Part shown: positions 8,694 to 20,800 of the stretch, in pieces
Layout of the letters: every line of letters begins with the position of its first letter
Numbering within the stretch: the stretch's first letter is position 1
Assembly (NCBI GenBank): GCA_032622095.1
Contig: CP136064.1
Span: 175,104,247-175,168,246 of the forward strand
DNA length: 64,000 bases
DNA from: Siphonodentalium dalli
Taxonomy: Eukaryota > Mollusca > Scaphopoda > Gadilida > Siphonodentaliidae
Direction: 5' to 3'
Translations under genes and position numbers: made by a program
Notes under the pieces: generated by a model
What the model was told of the DNA's origin: nothing
What the model saw: only the letters and a program-made list of their open reading frames with translations
The model's database searches: none

Positions 8694-9572
8694 AATCCAG
8701 GACATATCCCCACTGGACATTTCCCCACTTTCAAAAGTGGACATTTACCCACCCGGACATTTACCCACCCGGACATTTACCCACTCGGACAATTATCCAC
8801 CGGACATTTCCCCACCCTGCTAATAAAATGCTTTATGCTACATCCTCATCCGATGTAATGTTTTGACAAACATGAATGTGTGTTTTGACAAACATGAAAG
8901 TGTTTTGACAATAGTTTGGGACATCAACGCAGTTGAAAAAATGTTGTGACAATTCTGATGACAGTATGAATTCTAGTGACTGAACTCTAGACAGCCTATA
9001 TAACCTTAGAAAAGTTATCATGGAATCATATCTTCACCTCCAATCATGGAACTGATCAAGAACAATCGTGGTGGTGACAAATTATATGTCGACGGTCATG
9101 CTTATACCCTTGGTATATCTTTAATTACTTTAATAGACAATAGTTAATACCCACCAAGTGCATGAAAATATAAATGAACATCGTATGAGGAAAACATATG
9201 AAATAACAGGATTAACACGTTCATCGGTAAATACTCAATTATTCGAATAAGGAATGTATATATATGGTGAATAATTGTAATATTTTTGTTCTTTTGTCCT
9301 TATCGTGTATCGAAAGAGATATTAAGATTAAGTGATTTGTTATGTACCGTTACCATTTGTTGTTGTTGTTCCTTGTGTATTTTCTTTCATTGAAATAAAT
9401 TTGATTTTACCACACACCCATAGTAATAATCAGTCAAAGGTGGGGAAAAGTCTGGTGGGGAAATGTCCGCTTTGCTATTGAGTGATTGGGTAAATGTCCG
9501 GGTGGGGAAATGTCCGCTTTGCCAATTTCAGAGTGGGTGGGGAAATGTCCGGTGGGGAAATGTCCGGTTACC
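8694..9572. mobile_element. MULE-like non-autonomous element with 10-bp target-site duplication
   Basis: The 10-base direct repeat AACTAACATG flanks it (8684-8693 and 9573-9582). Both ends consist of repeated GGACATTTCCCCAC units: 8700-8817 in one orientation, and their reverse complement (GTGGGGAAATGTCC) at 9439-9570. Long, internally repetitive TIRs with a 9-10 bp duplication are typical of Mutator-like elements. The interior contains a FLYWCH-type exon remnant (9046-9147), which fits MULE transposases that carry FLYWCH zinc fingers. Confidence 0.7.
9046..9147 (+). pseudogene. FLYWCH-type zinc-finger first-exon remnant of a MULE transposase
   Basis: The short ORF starts ATG and reads MELIKNNRGGDKLYVDGHAY before degenerating. 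The pattern of a basic/Gly stretch, then KLYVDGHAYT, resembles the opening strands of FLYWCH domains, but the later Cys and His ligands and the rest of the transposase are missing. A GT near the end of the similarity could be an old splice donor. It lies inside the 8694-9572 element. A TATATAA sequence lies about 45 bases upstream, so the element seems to keep its promoter and first exon while losing the body of the gene. Confidence 0.5.
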
Positions 9573-9582
9573 AACTAACATG

Positions 9583-10000
9583 CCATTGAGTAGTGCGGCT
9601 GGCTGGTACATCCAATTTCTATGTACCGCCCCATTATGGGACAATGCATTCTTTTTTTGTATTTTATCTTTTAATGAACAAAATATAACATAACCAGTGC
9701 ACATTGAAGCTTTGCTATAGTTTGCTATAAGCCTGTAATGGTACAATGTTTCCAAAGTACGAAACCAGCTTGTTCAAGACTGGCCAACCAACGATATTGT
9801 TTCATTGCCTAATTTCGGCACTGTTGTTCGATTCAATGTGTTTGAATTAGATTTCCGTCTCAATTTGTGGTACAACAAATTTATATTTGGGCATTTAAAA
9901 AAAAAATGGCCATTGGCTAATTTGGCCACCGACAGGGTGAACCCTGATCTATAGTCATCACTCCTTGTCTGTCATTGGGGCATCCGTATGTCCATCCATC
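9583..10000. other. Intergenic, nothing recognised
   Basis: AT-rich sequence with no exon, TIR pair or tandem structure that I can support. Confidence 0.3.
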
Positions 10001-10560
10001 TGTCATCAATTGTCTTCTTCTACAGAACAGCAAGACCGAATGGGGTGATATTTTGTGGGGATTGTCCCTAGGTGACTGGGATTCAGCTTTGTTCAATTGG
10101 GGTCACCAGGTTAAATAGGGGTCAAGCCAGGGACCTAACTCATTCTTTTAGTAGTAATCATTAAAATGTCTTCTTCTCAAGAACCATCAGGCCTATTTAG
10201 CTTATATTTTGGTATGGAGGGTCATTGGGTGAATGTGATTCAGATTTGTTCAAATGGGTCGACTGGGATAATATTTGGTGGGAATAGTCCCTAGGTAACT
10301 GGGATTCAGATTAGTTAAAATGGGGTCACCAGGTCAAACATAGTGGGGACATAATTCTTCCCGCTATAGTAATTTTTTAAACGACTTTTCAAGAACCATC
10401 AGTCCTATTTAGCTTATATTTGGCATGGAGGGTCCTTGTGTAACTTCGTTTTAAATTTGTTCAAATAGGGTCACCAGGTGGACATAACTCTTTCCATCTT
10501 TAATAATTATTAAAACATCTTCTCCAGAACTGCATGTCCATGGGGTTATATTTGTGACTG
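10001..10560. repeat. Degenerate tandem repeat, unit about 220 bp
   Basis: The motifs GTCCCTAGGTgACTGGGATT and GGGGTCACCAGGT recur with the same spacing near 10060/10110 and 10290/10325, with a partial third unit to about 10560. AAGAACCATCAGgCCTATTT recurs near 10180 and 10393. Confidence 0.6.
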
Positions 10561-11099
10561 GGATTCACATTTTGATTTTTTTTTTTAAATGTCTATTTTT
10601 GAGATTGCTAAATTTAATTTTTGTTTGTTTGTTAAATAAAAATTAAAAATTGATATTCGCCGGGGTACCCCGAGTTTCCACAACAAATTTGATTGAAATC
10701 GCAAATAGACAGATCATTAATGATGCAAATATTCAAGAATTCCTTACCCTTGCCAATTGAAGGGTTAAGCACCCATGTTATGTTATTGTCTATCTATTAT
10801 GCTGACAATTAAGGAACAATTATCAGTGGTGCCATGCTGATAACCCTTTCCTAAATTTTGTATCTAATTTTGAGGAAAATGTATTCACATCAACTCCTAA
10901 AATATACCCTTTGAATTTACTAGATCAAACGGATCTCATAGATTGGGATTTACATTTGGTTCAAAGGGGCAGAGATAGGAGATTTAACAATCCCCACCCA
11001 CCATATCTATGCTGTTGAATTCTAGTTTGGTACTGGTATTTTTATCACAATGAGCATATATACAAAAATTATAGATTTATTCAATTCGGTGGCCTTTCA
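10561..11099. other. Intergenic, nothing recognised
   Basis: AT-rich, with no supported exon or repeat structure. Confidence 0.3.
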
Positions 11100-11518
11100 T
11101 TACTTTCTGTTATCAATCATAGGGGTGTAATGTTTCTTGGCAATGTTCAATACATCACTTGTTTTTGCTGCTTTCTTTCCTATGACGTTCAACTTTGGTT
11201 GAAACAGTTGCTGCAAATAGGTTTCCATACAAAGTCTCTGTGCCATCGTGCACCATTTTATAGAATGGGAAACAGAGAAGTTTCCCCTTCCACAAACATC
11301 CAGATGTTCACTAAGGGGAGTCTTGCGGTATACATCATGGCGTATATGTTGACGGTGTATCTGCATTCTTGCCGCCAGGTTATCAGTCTGTCCAATATAG
11401 GACTCTCTACACGATGCACATTGTATATTGTATATATTTTGTATGAGATTCTTTGACTTGAAATTTATGTCTGCATTTCTAATATGGGGAATGTCAGGTT
11501 GGAAATTTCCAACAGTTG
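11100..11518 (-). pseudogene. GIY-YIG endonuclease-domain remnant of a retroelement (Penelope-like)
   Basis: On the minus strand the frame is open from at least 11518 to the stop at 11100-11102. It contains a Cys pair (CASC), the signature SYIGQTD, a downstream Arg (LAARM) and His residues, then a basic helix ending LFQPKLN. This order is that of a GIY-YIG nuclease: the YIG strand followed by the Arg/His helix, with a Cys-rich linker before it. GIY-YIG nucleases at the C-terminus of a reverse transcriptase are the hallmark of Penelope-like elements. No reverse transcriptase is present upstream, so this is a 5'-truncated copy, as is usual for such retroelements. It could be an isolated domestic GIY-YIG gene, but no start codon or upstream exon is visible. 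Its stretch lies just upstream of the first transporter exon found. Confidence 0.6.
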
Positions 11519-11540
11519 GAGAGCTTGAAGTACTGTATGT

Positions 11541-11804
11541 AAAATAATTTGGTCCAGATGAGAGCAGACGGGCTATGAGTTATTGGGGGGGGGGGGGGGG
11601 GGGCAGGGGTGTGCAGCTGGAAATTTCAAGGTGGATATCCCCCTCTGTTCAACGAAGACACTCTAGCTATGTCCCTGTTTAGAACTACTTGGTTTAAAGT
11701 AATTTGAGAAATACTGATTATCATAGTCTTCAGAGTACCAGTTTTCTCCGTCTATACAGTCAGGTGAGCTACACCACATTCATTGTCGGTCTTGTTATTT
11801 TCAG
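11541..11804. repeat. Poly-G run and dispersed-repeat fragment before the first transporter exon found
   Basis: A run of about 20 G (11586-11604) sits in sequence that resembles repeat fragments at 15890-16050 and 29690-30250 (words such as gaaatttccaac and cccca/gggg tracts). Confidence 0.4.
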
Positions 11805-14800
11805 TGATTGAAGAAAATGATCTCAAATCATCTCCAGCTCCTCTCATGGCTCCTGTAAACTATCACTCTCTCGGGGATATGTTTCTATGCTGTGGTGTCA
11901 GCTACTTGTATGACTTCTTCATCATTCTTTCATTGTAAGTAATAACAAAATTATGTCAGCCTTCCTGGGTATTTAAAAACATATTATGGACTTGTTCAGG
12001 TGCAGAAACTGATAAGTTAGTACTCAGATGCTATGCCAACCTGTGAAATGTAGCGTTCTACTAACATTGCCGAAAATATCAAAGAAATCAACCATGCCAC
12101 TCCATAAAAAATATCACCTGAACTATGCTCAATTGTAAATATTTACATCTTGATTTGGGATGCAACCATCGGCGATAAACTAACTCAAACGATTTTCGCC
12201 ATCGAGAGTCATTGCATTTGAATAATATATAAGAATGATAGTGTGTGTTGTCAATTTGGATTCATAGTTGTAAAAATAACTACTTTGAGCAAGATTATTC
12301 TCCATTTCTATTTGTTCACCCAACCGGAGTGTTTCTCATCACTTTAAATGTAGTGACACAATGGGTCAGTGGTTAGCATGCTTCACTTCCATTGAACATG
12401 AAATGCTGAGTTTGTAGCCTTTGGTAAGCTGTCTTACTATTTTAGAATTATGGCAGGAAATAGCGTTCTAAAGTGAATTGAAACTAATTATCTTGTGGAA
12501 TGCACAAATACAAGTGCATTTATTTTTAGTAATATGCATTTTTATGCTCAACTTGGAAAAGTCAAGTTGAACTATTGTCATGGGTTGATGTCCATGCCCT
12601 TGTCCGTCAGGGTACTAGCAGCCATCTTGGATTTTATAATTGAATCCATTGGAACACTCTGCAGCCCACATTTATTGAAGAAATATTTTTTATATTTACA
12701 GGCATGTTTAAGATCACGTCTAGATGGGAGCTTTCAATTCCAACATTTTCAATGAAAACATGGTTGCCGGCAGCCATCTTGGATTTAATTCTTTCCATGA
12801 CTAAATCCTTTTGTTTTTCGCTCCATTGATCCCAAACTTTACTTGAGGGGAACTTTCATGATGGGAACTGCTCTGATGCAGCATTAAAGATCCTGTGGCA
12901 GTACATTCTCTTATATATGCTAGTCTCCCATAGGGTGCCTCACATATATAAGAGAATGCACTGGCTTACAAGGTCAAGGTAAATATTGTTAGGCCAATGT
13001 ATTCTTCTATATATACGAGGCTCCCTATGGGAGACTCACATATATAAGAGAATGCATTGGCGAAGGGTTTCGGCAAAATTTCAGGAAGCTCCAGTCATGG
13101 AAGGGTTAAACGTTTCCACTTTACTTATTCCGTATCACTCACTATAATGACATTATCACTTCTCAAATTTAGTTGCATCATATTCATTCCTAATAAACAC
13201 ATGGAAAATTATTCCGTCAATGAGAGGCACTACAAATAGCCCATATGTGAGAATGATGATGTATGTTTTTTCTATTTCCAGCATTGCCTTCATGATAAGT
13301 TATGCCTTAGCAGGGAGCGAAGCCTATGCACAGCTTTTTGGTTTCCAGTATGTATTTTATTTCTATATTCCCTGTACAATATCGATAGTATCAGAAATAC
13401 TATGGTGTTTCTCAGTCTCTGTCCATCAAGCCGATTAGAACATATGTTTGATCGTCTTGATTACTTCCTCATACAAAATACACTAAACTACCTTCGGTTT
13501 CGAAACATGCTGTAACTATTGTTTAATTCTATTTTAAGACGAAGATGGGACATTGAAAACTGACAATCGAAACAGGAATTTCCAGGAATCCCTGATACTC
13601 AATTCTCATTGGCACATGTTCATTTGTCGCGATAATTGATTGGATGGAATGTTTCAATTCAGTATATGTAGTCGATCTTGTGTAAACTTTTGTTTAAATT
13701 TTTCTATACAAAACAGGTTCGACACAAATAACATAACTATGCACGCAGCTCAGATTGCTTTGATACACAGGAGAAAATCATTGCAGATTTCTAGATTATT
13801 TTATAGTTGAGACAACAGAAATGAATATATAAGACAGGAAACAATCTTCTGTCCCTGCAGAGCACATTACAAATACAGCAAACTTTAATTCACCAAGTAA
13901 AATATCAACAAAATTGATTCTGCACTGAAGATGTACTGATGCTGTCTCTTCCAAATTATGCATTATACAAAGATTCAAATGAGCTATGTCTTTATGTCTT
14001 TAAATATTCATTTTCTTTGTTCAGCGTAAAAAATATTATTTGACTCTCAGAAAATATTTGTGTGTGAATCAGTGAGGAAGGGAGGACTTTATTTTTTATT
14101 TTGTTGTGCACATCGTAAGCATAGATCATGATAGCTTCCCTTATATAGTAATAGTCAGAAAATGTAGAGGGAACTTTGTTTTGCATGTACACACACTCAT
14201 TTATTCTGACATAAAAATTACATTGTGCTACTAGTATACCTGTATGCCATAGTGATTACTAAATAATGTTCTAATGCCCCTGACTATTCACAATTGTTAT
14301 TGTGTTCTATAAATTGACACCTCTCCATTATAACATGAGATCCTAAATTCCTCCAATACCTTTCAATTGTTCTGGAGTTACAATAAGAACACCAGACTAT
14401 GATGATCAGCTAATTATTGTCATCTACTTAATGTTCTATTCTATGTCACTATGTGTATACATGATAGTCAATCTTTCAATCACATACATATGTTAAGAGT
14501 TCATGTATGCTGCAATTAATGCTGAATATGTATGGATATGTTGGTAAAAACATACCAAAATAATTTTGAAAAACAAAATGAAATTGTTATTTTTTGTTTT
14601 GTTATTTGTTTTTACATTTTGTCATAATATCAAAAATAAAACGTCCAATGCGGGCTATTTATTTAAAAGCGGCAATGTCTGAGACTCAAATAATATTTGT
14701 TATTTGGCCTTATTATTTTTACTGGTTGAATTATATGTTGTGTTTTAAATATTTATTCTTTCGTTTGTTTTAGTTACTTCTATGCTATACCAGCATTTAT

Positions 14801-17800
14801 ATGGATCCTCTCTCTTTCTGTCATGTTTGGCTTGAAATTCATTCAACCTGTGGTTTCCATATTAACATTTTTCAAAGCTTCTCTGTTTGGGGGAACGGTA
14901 AGTGCAATCTATGTTTAACTTGTTTCACTCGAACAACAACAAAATTATTTGTTTTCATTTAGATAGAACTTTGTGTTGATATGTATAGTGTAACTTTATA
15001 CATTAACAGAGTGATCCCATACACTGTGTAGACAATGATTATATATTAACTCTTTCATGATGGGAGCTGTTTTGGTACAGCATTAAAGACCATGTGCCAG
15101 TGCATTCTTTTATATATGCGAGTCTCCCATAGGAAGCCTTGCATATATAAGAGAATGCACTGCTTACAAGGTCAAGGTAAATATTGTTAGGCCAATGTAT
15201 TCTCTTATATATGCAAGGCTCACATATAACAGAATGCACTGGCTTACAAGGTCAAGGTTAATAATATTTTGCGAAAACCCTGTGCCAATGCATTTTGTTC
15301 TATTAGGGAGCCTCGCATATATAAGAGAAAACATTGGCCTAACAATATTTACCTTGACCTTGTAATCCAGTGCATTCTCTTATATATGTGAGGCTCCCTA
15401 TGGGAGACTCGCATATATAAAAGAATGCACATGCACATGATCTTTAATGCTGTACCAGCGAATTGCCCGTTGTGAAAGGGTTAAAACCATCCAATCAGAA
15501 TTATCATACCAGGAACTGCTTTGAAAAGAGAAATTCAACATTTTAGAATTAACAATACAATTTGGCGGGAAACACTTATACTACATTTTAGAACCCAAAT
15601 TTTCCCTAAAAATTGCATTTATACTTGAAAAATTGACAAGTTATTTGAGGAAATGATGTAATGGAACCAGTATATTCTACCAAAATGACATATACAACAT
15701 TTTAGAAGCCCACTGACGCTAAGTTATGGAAAGATATAATGAACAAGCAAAACTTGTAATCTATGCAGCAGTATTCAGCTTCTCCGCATGTGGGTCTGTC
15801 TATTTATAAAAAATATGATGAGTAGTTACTTGGTTTCCAATGATTGTTTCATATGGAGTTTCAGCTGTGCTATTGGTCTAAAATCAAAATATTCCCCACT
15901 AATTACTGGTTGGAAAATCAAACAATGAGAACAATTTCAAAACCTTTATGTGGTGTAAATTTCCAACTAATGCTGCATTAGGTCAGGGATGAAATTTCCA
16001 ACTGTTAAAAGTTGTGACCATAGTCCGGGTGGGGGTGAGTTCTCACCCCCTCCCCTCCACACATGCTTAATATACCTTTAAAAAATATTCTCATCTATTT
16101 TCAGGTTGTGATCACATTGTTTGTGGGTTCATCCGTTCATAAAGAAGTACATAATAGCTACGAACATATAGGAGAACCATTCCTAATGGGTTTTATAGCC
16201 ATAAGTACGTACCATTTGATGAATATTGATGTTTTAAATATTCTTTTCTCACCTGTGCTAAAATCAAAATTTGCTCATGAAAATTTAAAAGATGTGGTTT
16301 ATTTAGCACCATTATTTGTGTATACATGAAGGCATAAGATCTGATTGCACACAGTTTCTCATGATAATTTAGGTATTTCAATGTTACACTTCTGCGAACA
16401 CAATTTTTTTCATTGAATCGAACTTTAATCGAACCGGGGGCAAGATTTCACATGGATTCAAACCACATAATCAAAAGTTCAGCAACATTAACCTGGCTAA
16501 CAATTTGTTTTCATAGCCGATAATTATAAAAAAATGACGAGTAATTTATCACTTCATCATGGCCCTACACTGGAGTATTTTAGCTGATTATACTGGAAAA
16601 TTTAAATGATAAATATAATCGGTTAAAAAAAAAATCCAATCTTCACAATCATTTCAATCGAACCTTTTGAGTGATATCACATTGAATTGAATCTCGAAAG
16701 TTGAGGAGCCTAGTCTATGTGACTTTCTGAACTTCAAGCATCGACTGACTATAATATTTTATATTCATGGCTGATAAGATTATAGCCATGTCACTACTGG
16801 GTGATCTTTCCCATCATGCATGTGGATTATTGTAGGTGGATAATACCTGAAATTTGACTTAATCACATCTAAACCTGGTTAATGTCTCAGTTGAAGAAGA
16901 ACTGTAGATTGTTTAACAAGAAAAATAGTCAGACATTAAAGGAACTCAATCCGATCAGACAGTCCCCATTACATCAAAATACATTAACAACAGCAACATG
17001 TCTTCAAAATACGCTTTCAATTTATTGCAACAAAATAATGCTAACCACTGTCAACTATGGTATCAAATTTCCCAAAACTTGTTATTTATCAACATTTTGT
17101 TCAACAAAATATGGCCGTATTGTCACTAAAGTATCACAAAATTTGACCGTATTACCACTTGATTTTAGAGTTATCCATCTTCATCCGCAATTTTGTGCGA
17201 GACCCACCATTTGACCACGTGTTTCTGAGCCACATATTATTACACATCTTGAGAAATAGCAAACTTAAAATATCGATATCTGATCACTCTGAGCTTTGAT
17301 GGGTGGGTTCCTCGACTCGAATCAAATATTTTTTACCCCCGAAGCCAAAGAAATAGTAATTTAGGAGCGTCTGATCGGATTGAGTACCTTTAACAAAATA
17401 GATTTATTGTTCATCTAATTTCTGTCCAAATTAGTATAAAATAAAGAGATGTAAATGTAAAGCATCATATGATTTTGAGTATAGAGTGTTGAATATAACA
17501 CCTTAAGACTTATTTAATTTTATTATACTCCCATCCCAAAAGATGGGGGGTATACTGGATTACATGTGTCTGTCCGTCGAGCTGTGCATCTGGCTTGTCA
17601 TTCGTCTGTCCGCTCATATATCTCAACCATGGGTTATCGGATCTCAATGAAATTTTGTATGCATGTTTGGCTCGTGAGGGCTTTCAAAAGAGGGTTCAGT
17701 GACGTTGTTCACATTTTCCGTTCAAGAGTTATCGCTCTTTCATTATCTGAAAATGTTGGATTTCCGTATGTCATTTATTAGAATTGTAAGTAATTTGTTC

Positions 17801-20800
17801 CCTCATCACATTTTTTTTTACAATTTGGTTTCCGACCTGCCCATATTTAAATTTTCACCATGGGGGTATCCCAGCATCCATGGTGCAACCTCTTGTTTAA
17901 CATGCTTTCGCTCAGAGGTAGCCTTCATCAGATTACAATGGAAGAACAACAAGAATAAGATATTTAAACACAACATGTGGGAATGCAGGAAATAAATCAT
18001 TAGAGGGCTGATAAGTGTGGAACTAATTGACAAATGAGATAGAAATTGAAGAATATCCCTTGAATAAGCTTCTTGAATTTTTGAGAAAAACCTCTGCCAA
18101 TGCATTCTCTGTATGCATGTAATGGCCTAACAATATTTACCTCAACCTTGTAAGCCAGTGCATTTTCTTACATATGCGAGGCTCCCTATGCAAGACTCGC
18201 ATATATAAGAGAATGCACTGGCACAGGATATTTAATGCTGCACCAGTGCTGCTCCCATCATTAACACATTTATTACTGAAGAGCATGCTTAACCCTTCTC
18301 CCGCCCAGATTAGTGTAATTTAACGGCCTGCTACTTGTATGTGTAATGTTGACACATTTGTCATTACAGGTGGAACTGTCACCATCATGCCATTCATGTT
18401 TGAGAAGATACACAAATCAAAACAAGAGGTGAGTCACTAGGTTTTGTGGAGGCTTGATCTTAGGAAAGTTAGCGATTTTTCTAGCCATTTTAGAAAAAAT
18501 TCCCAGGCCATTTCCAATGGGAAACTTTGGGCCCCTAGAGTAGGCTGCTGCGTACCATGATATTTTCGTCAAATTAAACCTTGAATCAGATAAGGGGAGG
18601 ATTTTACAGTGAATTAAACCTACCATAATAAAAATTTCAGTGACATTAGCAATTTGTTATTGTTGCTGGTCATTATAGAAACATACATGACGAGTAATTT
18701 ATGAATTCATCATGGCCCTACACTGTCATATTTTGGCTGATTATACCCGATTATAATGGAAAATTGAATGGATATCTAAAATCATTTCAAACGGATCAAA
18801 TTTTGAACGTTTGCAGGAGTCTATACTAGAGGCTTTTAAATTTTATATTGCTGTATCATTGTTATTGGATATACTAGCCATACATCTGATACAACATGGG
18901 CCCTCGAATATCCGAGATATTGATTCATTGTCAATATCGCCGATCTGATTTGGTGTCAACATTGAATCAGACCCCGATTTGAATATTCTTGAATATCCAA
19001 TTTGTCCCCATCATTGATGCATTGTTGTGAATTTTGCTCAATATTATAATGAAATAGGAGTGATGCATCTGCAGTATTTGTCGCAACAGGCGTATTGTGT
19101 TAAATTATCAAAGGTTGTTTGACTTAGCCTATGTATAACATCGAAAAAGGGCACATAACAGACGAAGTGTCCAAAACACACCTAGCATTTTATTATCAGT
19201 CGGTACTGGATTAATTATATGTTATCTGGGTATGTGTATATGTACCACAAAGGAGCACAACCTTGGTTATAGATGTAAATAGATTGCTATAGTTAGTGTG
19301 ATGTGATCATGACATGAATCTGTCTGCAGGTTATGCAGTAATGATATCAACTTACATCAAGATTATAAAGATTAACTGAAAATTGCATGATAATTTTGCA
19401 CAGAAACATATTCTGAGTCAGTTTAGTTTAATTACTAAACATTAATCGCAATGTGTATAAATTATACATTGCACATTTTATGAAATTTCTTGATGCCTAA
19501 TAGGAACAAACCCACGACAGAATTTGAGGACATACACTGTGCCTGCGATTAGCTGATTCTATTCAAAATTTGATTTGTTATCGACATTGGCCACCCTATT
19601 TGATGTTGGATTTCGAATCAGCTGAAAAGTGTTGATTCCCAGGGCCCTAGATACAAATTCATCGTTTGAATCGCAAATATTTGCAGCACATACTGTATCA
19701 TATAAAAAGATCATGGTATATTTCCTCACTCCTTACATTCACTTATTAAACTTTTGTTAATATTGGAATGGATATTTCTTGGTTATTATGTGGAATAATA
19801 TTTCTGAAAACTAAGCGAGAACTGGGTTTGCTTTAGTTTTTATGAAAATTACCAAAAATACTTGAAGCGATGTGAAACAGTTAAAATATTCAAGTCACAG
19901 AAACTTATCAGTCATATTGAATTTTTATATTTTGACGATCGCTCTTCATTTCTCACCATAATATGAATGGACTGAGGCGATCGATTCTATAACTTGAATA
20001 TAAGTTATTCCTTGGCATTTAAAGTCCAGTTAAAAGTATTTCACAAGTTCATTGACCAATTTTGATCCCTGGAACCAGGCCGGAATGTAACAAAATCTAT
20101 CACTGCTAAGACAAATTTAAAGCTTCTAAATGCCAAATGCCTTTAACCCTTTCATGACGGGAGCTGTACTGGTGCAGCATTGAAGTTCCTGTGCCAGTGA
20201 ATTATCTTATATATGCGAATCTCCCATAGGATAAGAGAATGCTCTGGCTTACACAGGTCAAGCTAAATATTTTTGGGCCAATGTATTCTCTTATATATGT
20301 GAGGTGCCCTATGGGCGACTTGCATATATAAGAGAATACATTGGCACAGGGTTATCGCAAAATTTCAGGAAGCTCCAGTCATGAAAGAATTAATTTAAAT
20401 TGCTCTAGAATCTACATTTTTTCCATTTTTATTTTCAGGTCAAATATTTTAACTTGGCTGTGTTGCTGGGTCTATATACCTGTGTCGTAACTAATATATT
20501 ATGGTAAGTTTTATATCAGTGCTTCATTTTAAATTGTAATTTAAGTTGAATATTTGTCATTAAAATAAGCATTCTGATTGGTTTAGAGCTGCTAACTTTA
20601 GTTATCGATTCACCAGCATCGCTCGCTGACTTGTGAACAGATTTTAATGAAGCATGTTATGATTGCCAGGTTTGCATCAAAAACAATAATGCTCTAAGTA
20701 ATCAACTTCTTAACCACAGCAGAATTATTGGTAACTTTTCAGGATTTAGTCGGAAATATGGCTTGTTGCCATTCATCGGAAAGCTCTCGGCGAGAGCTTT

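Noticed and set aside
11586-11604. Poly-G run as a regulatory G-quadruplex
   Set aside because: Homopolymer runs of G or C recur throughout the window (25508, 29900, 36934, 61150) beside repeats; nothing ties one to a promoter.
16882-17214. 110-codon open frame on the plus strand
   Set aside because: Ser/Thr/Leu-rich translation of AT-rich intron with internal repeated words (CACAAAATTTGACCGTATT-like); no domain and no splice support.
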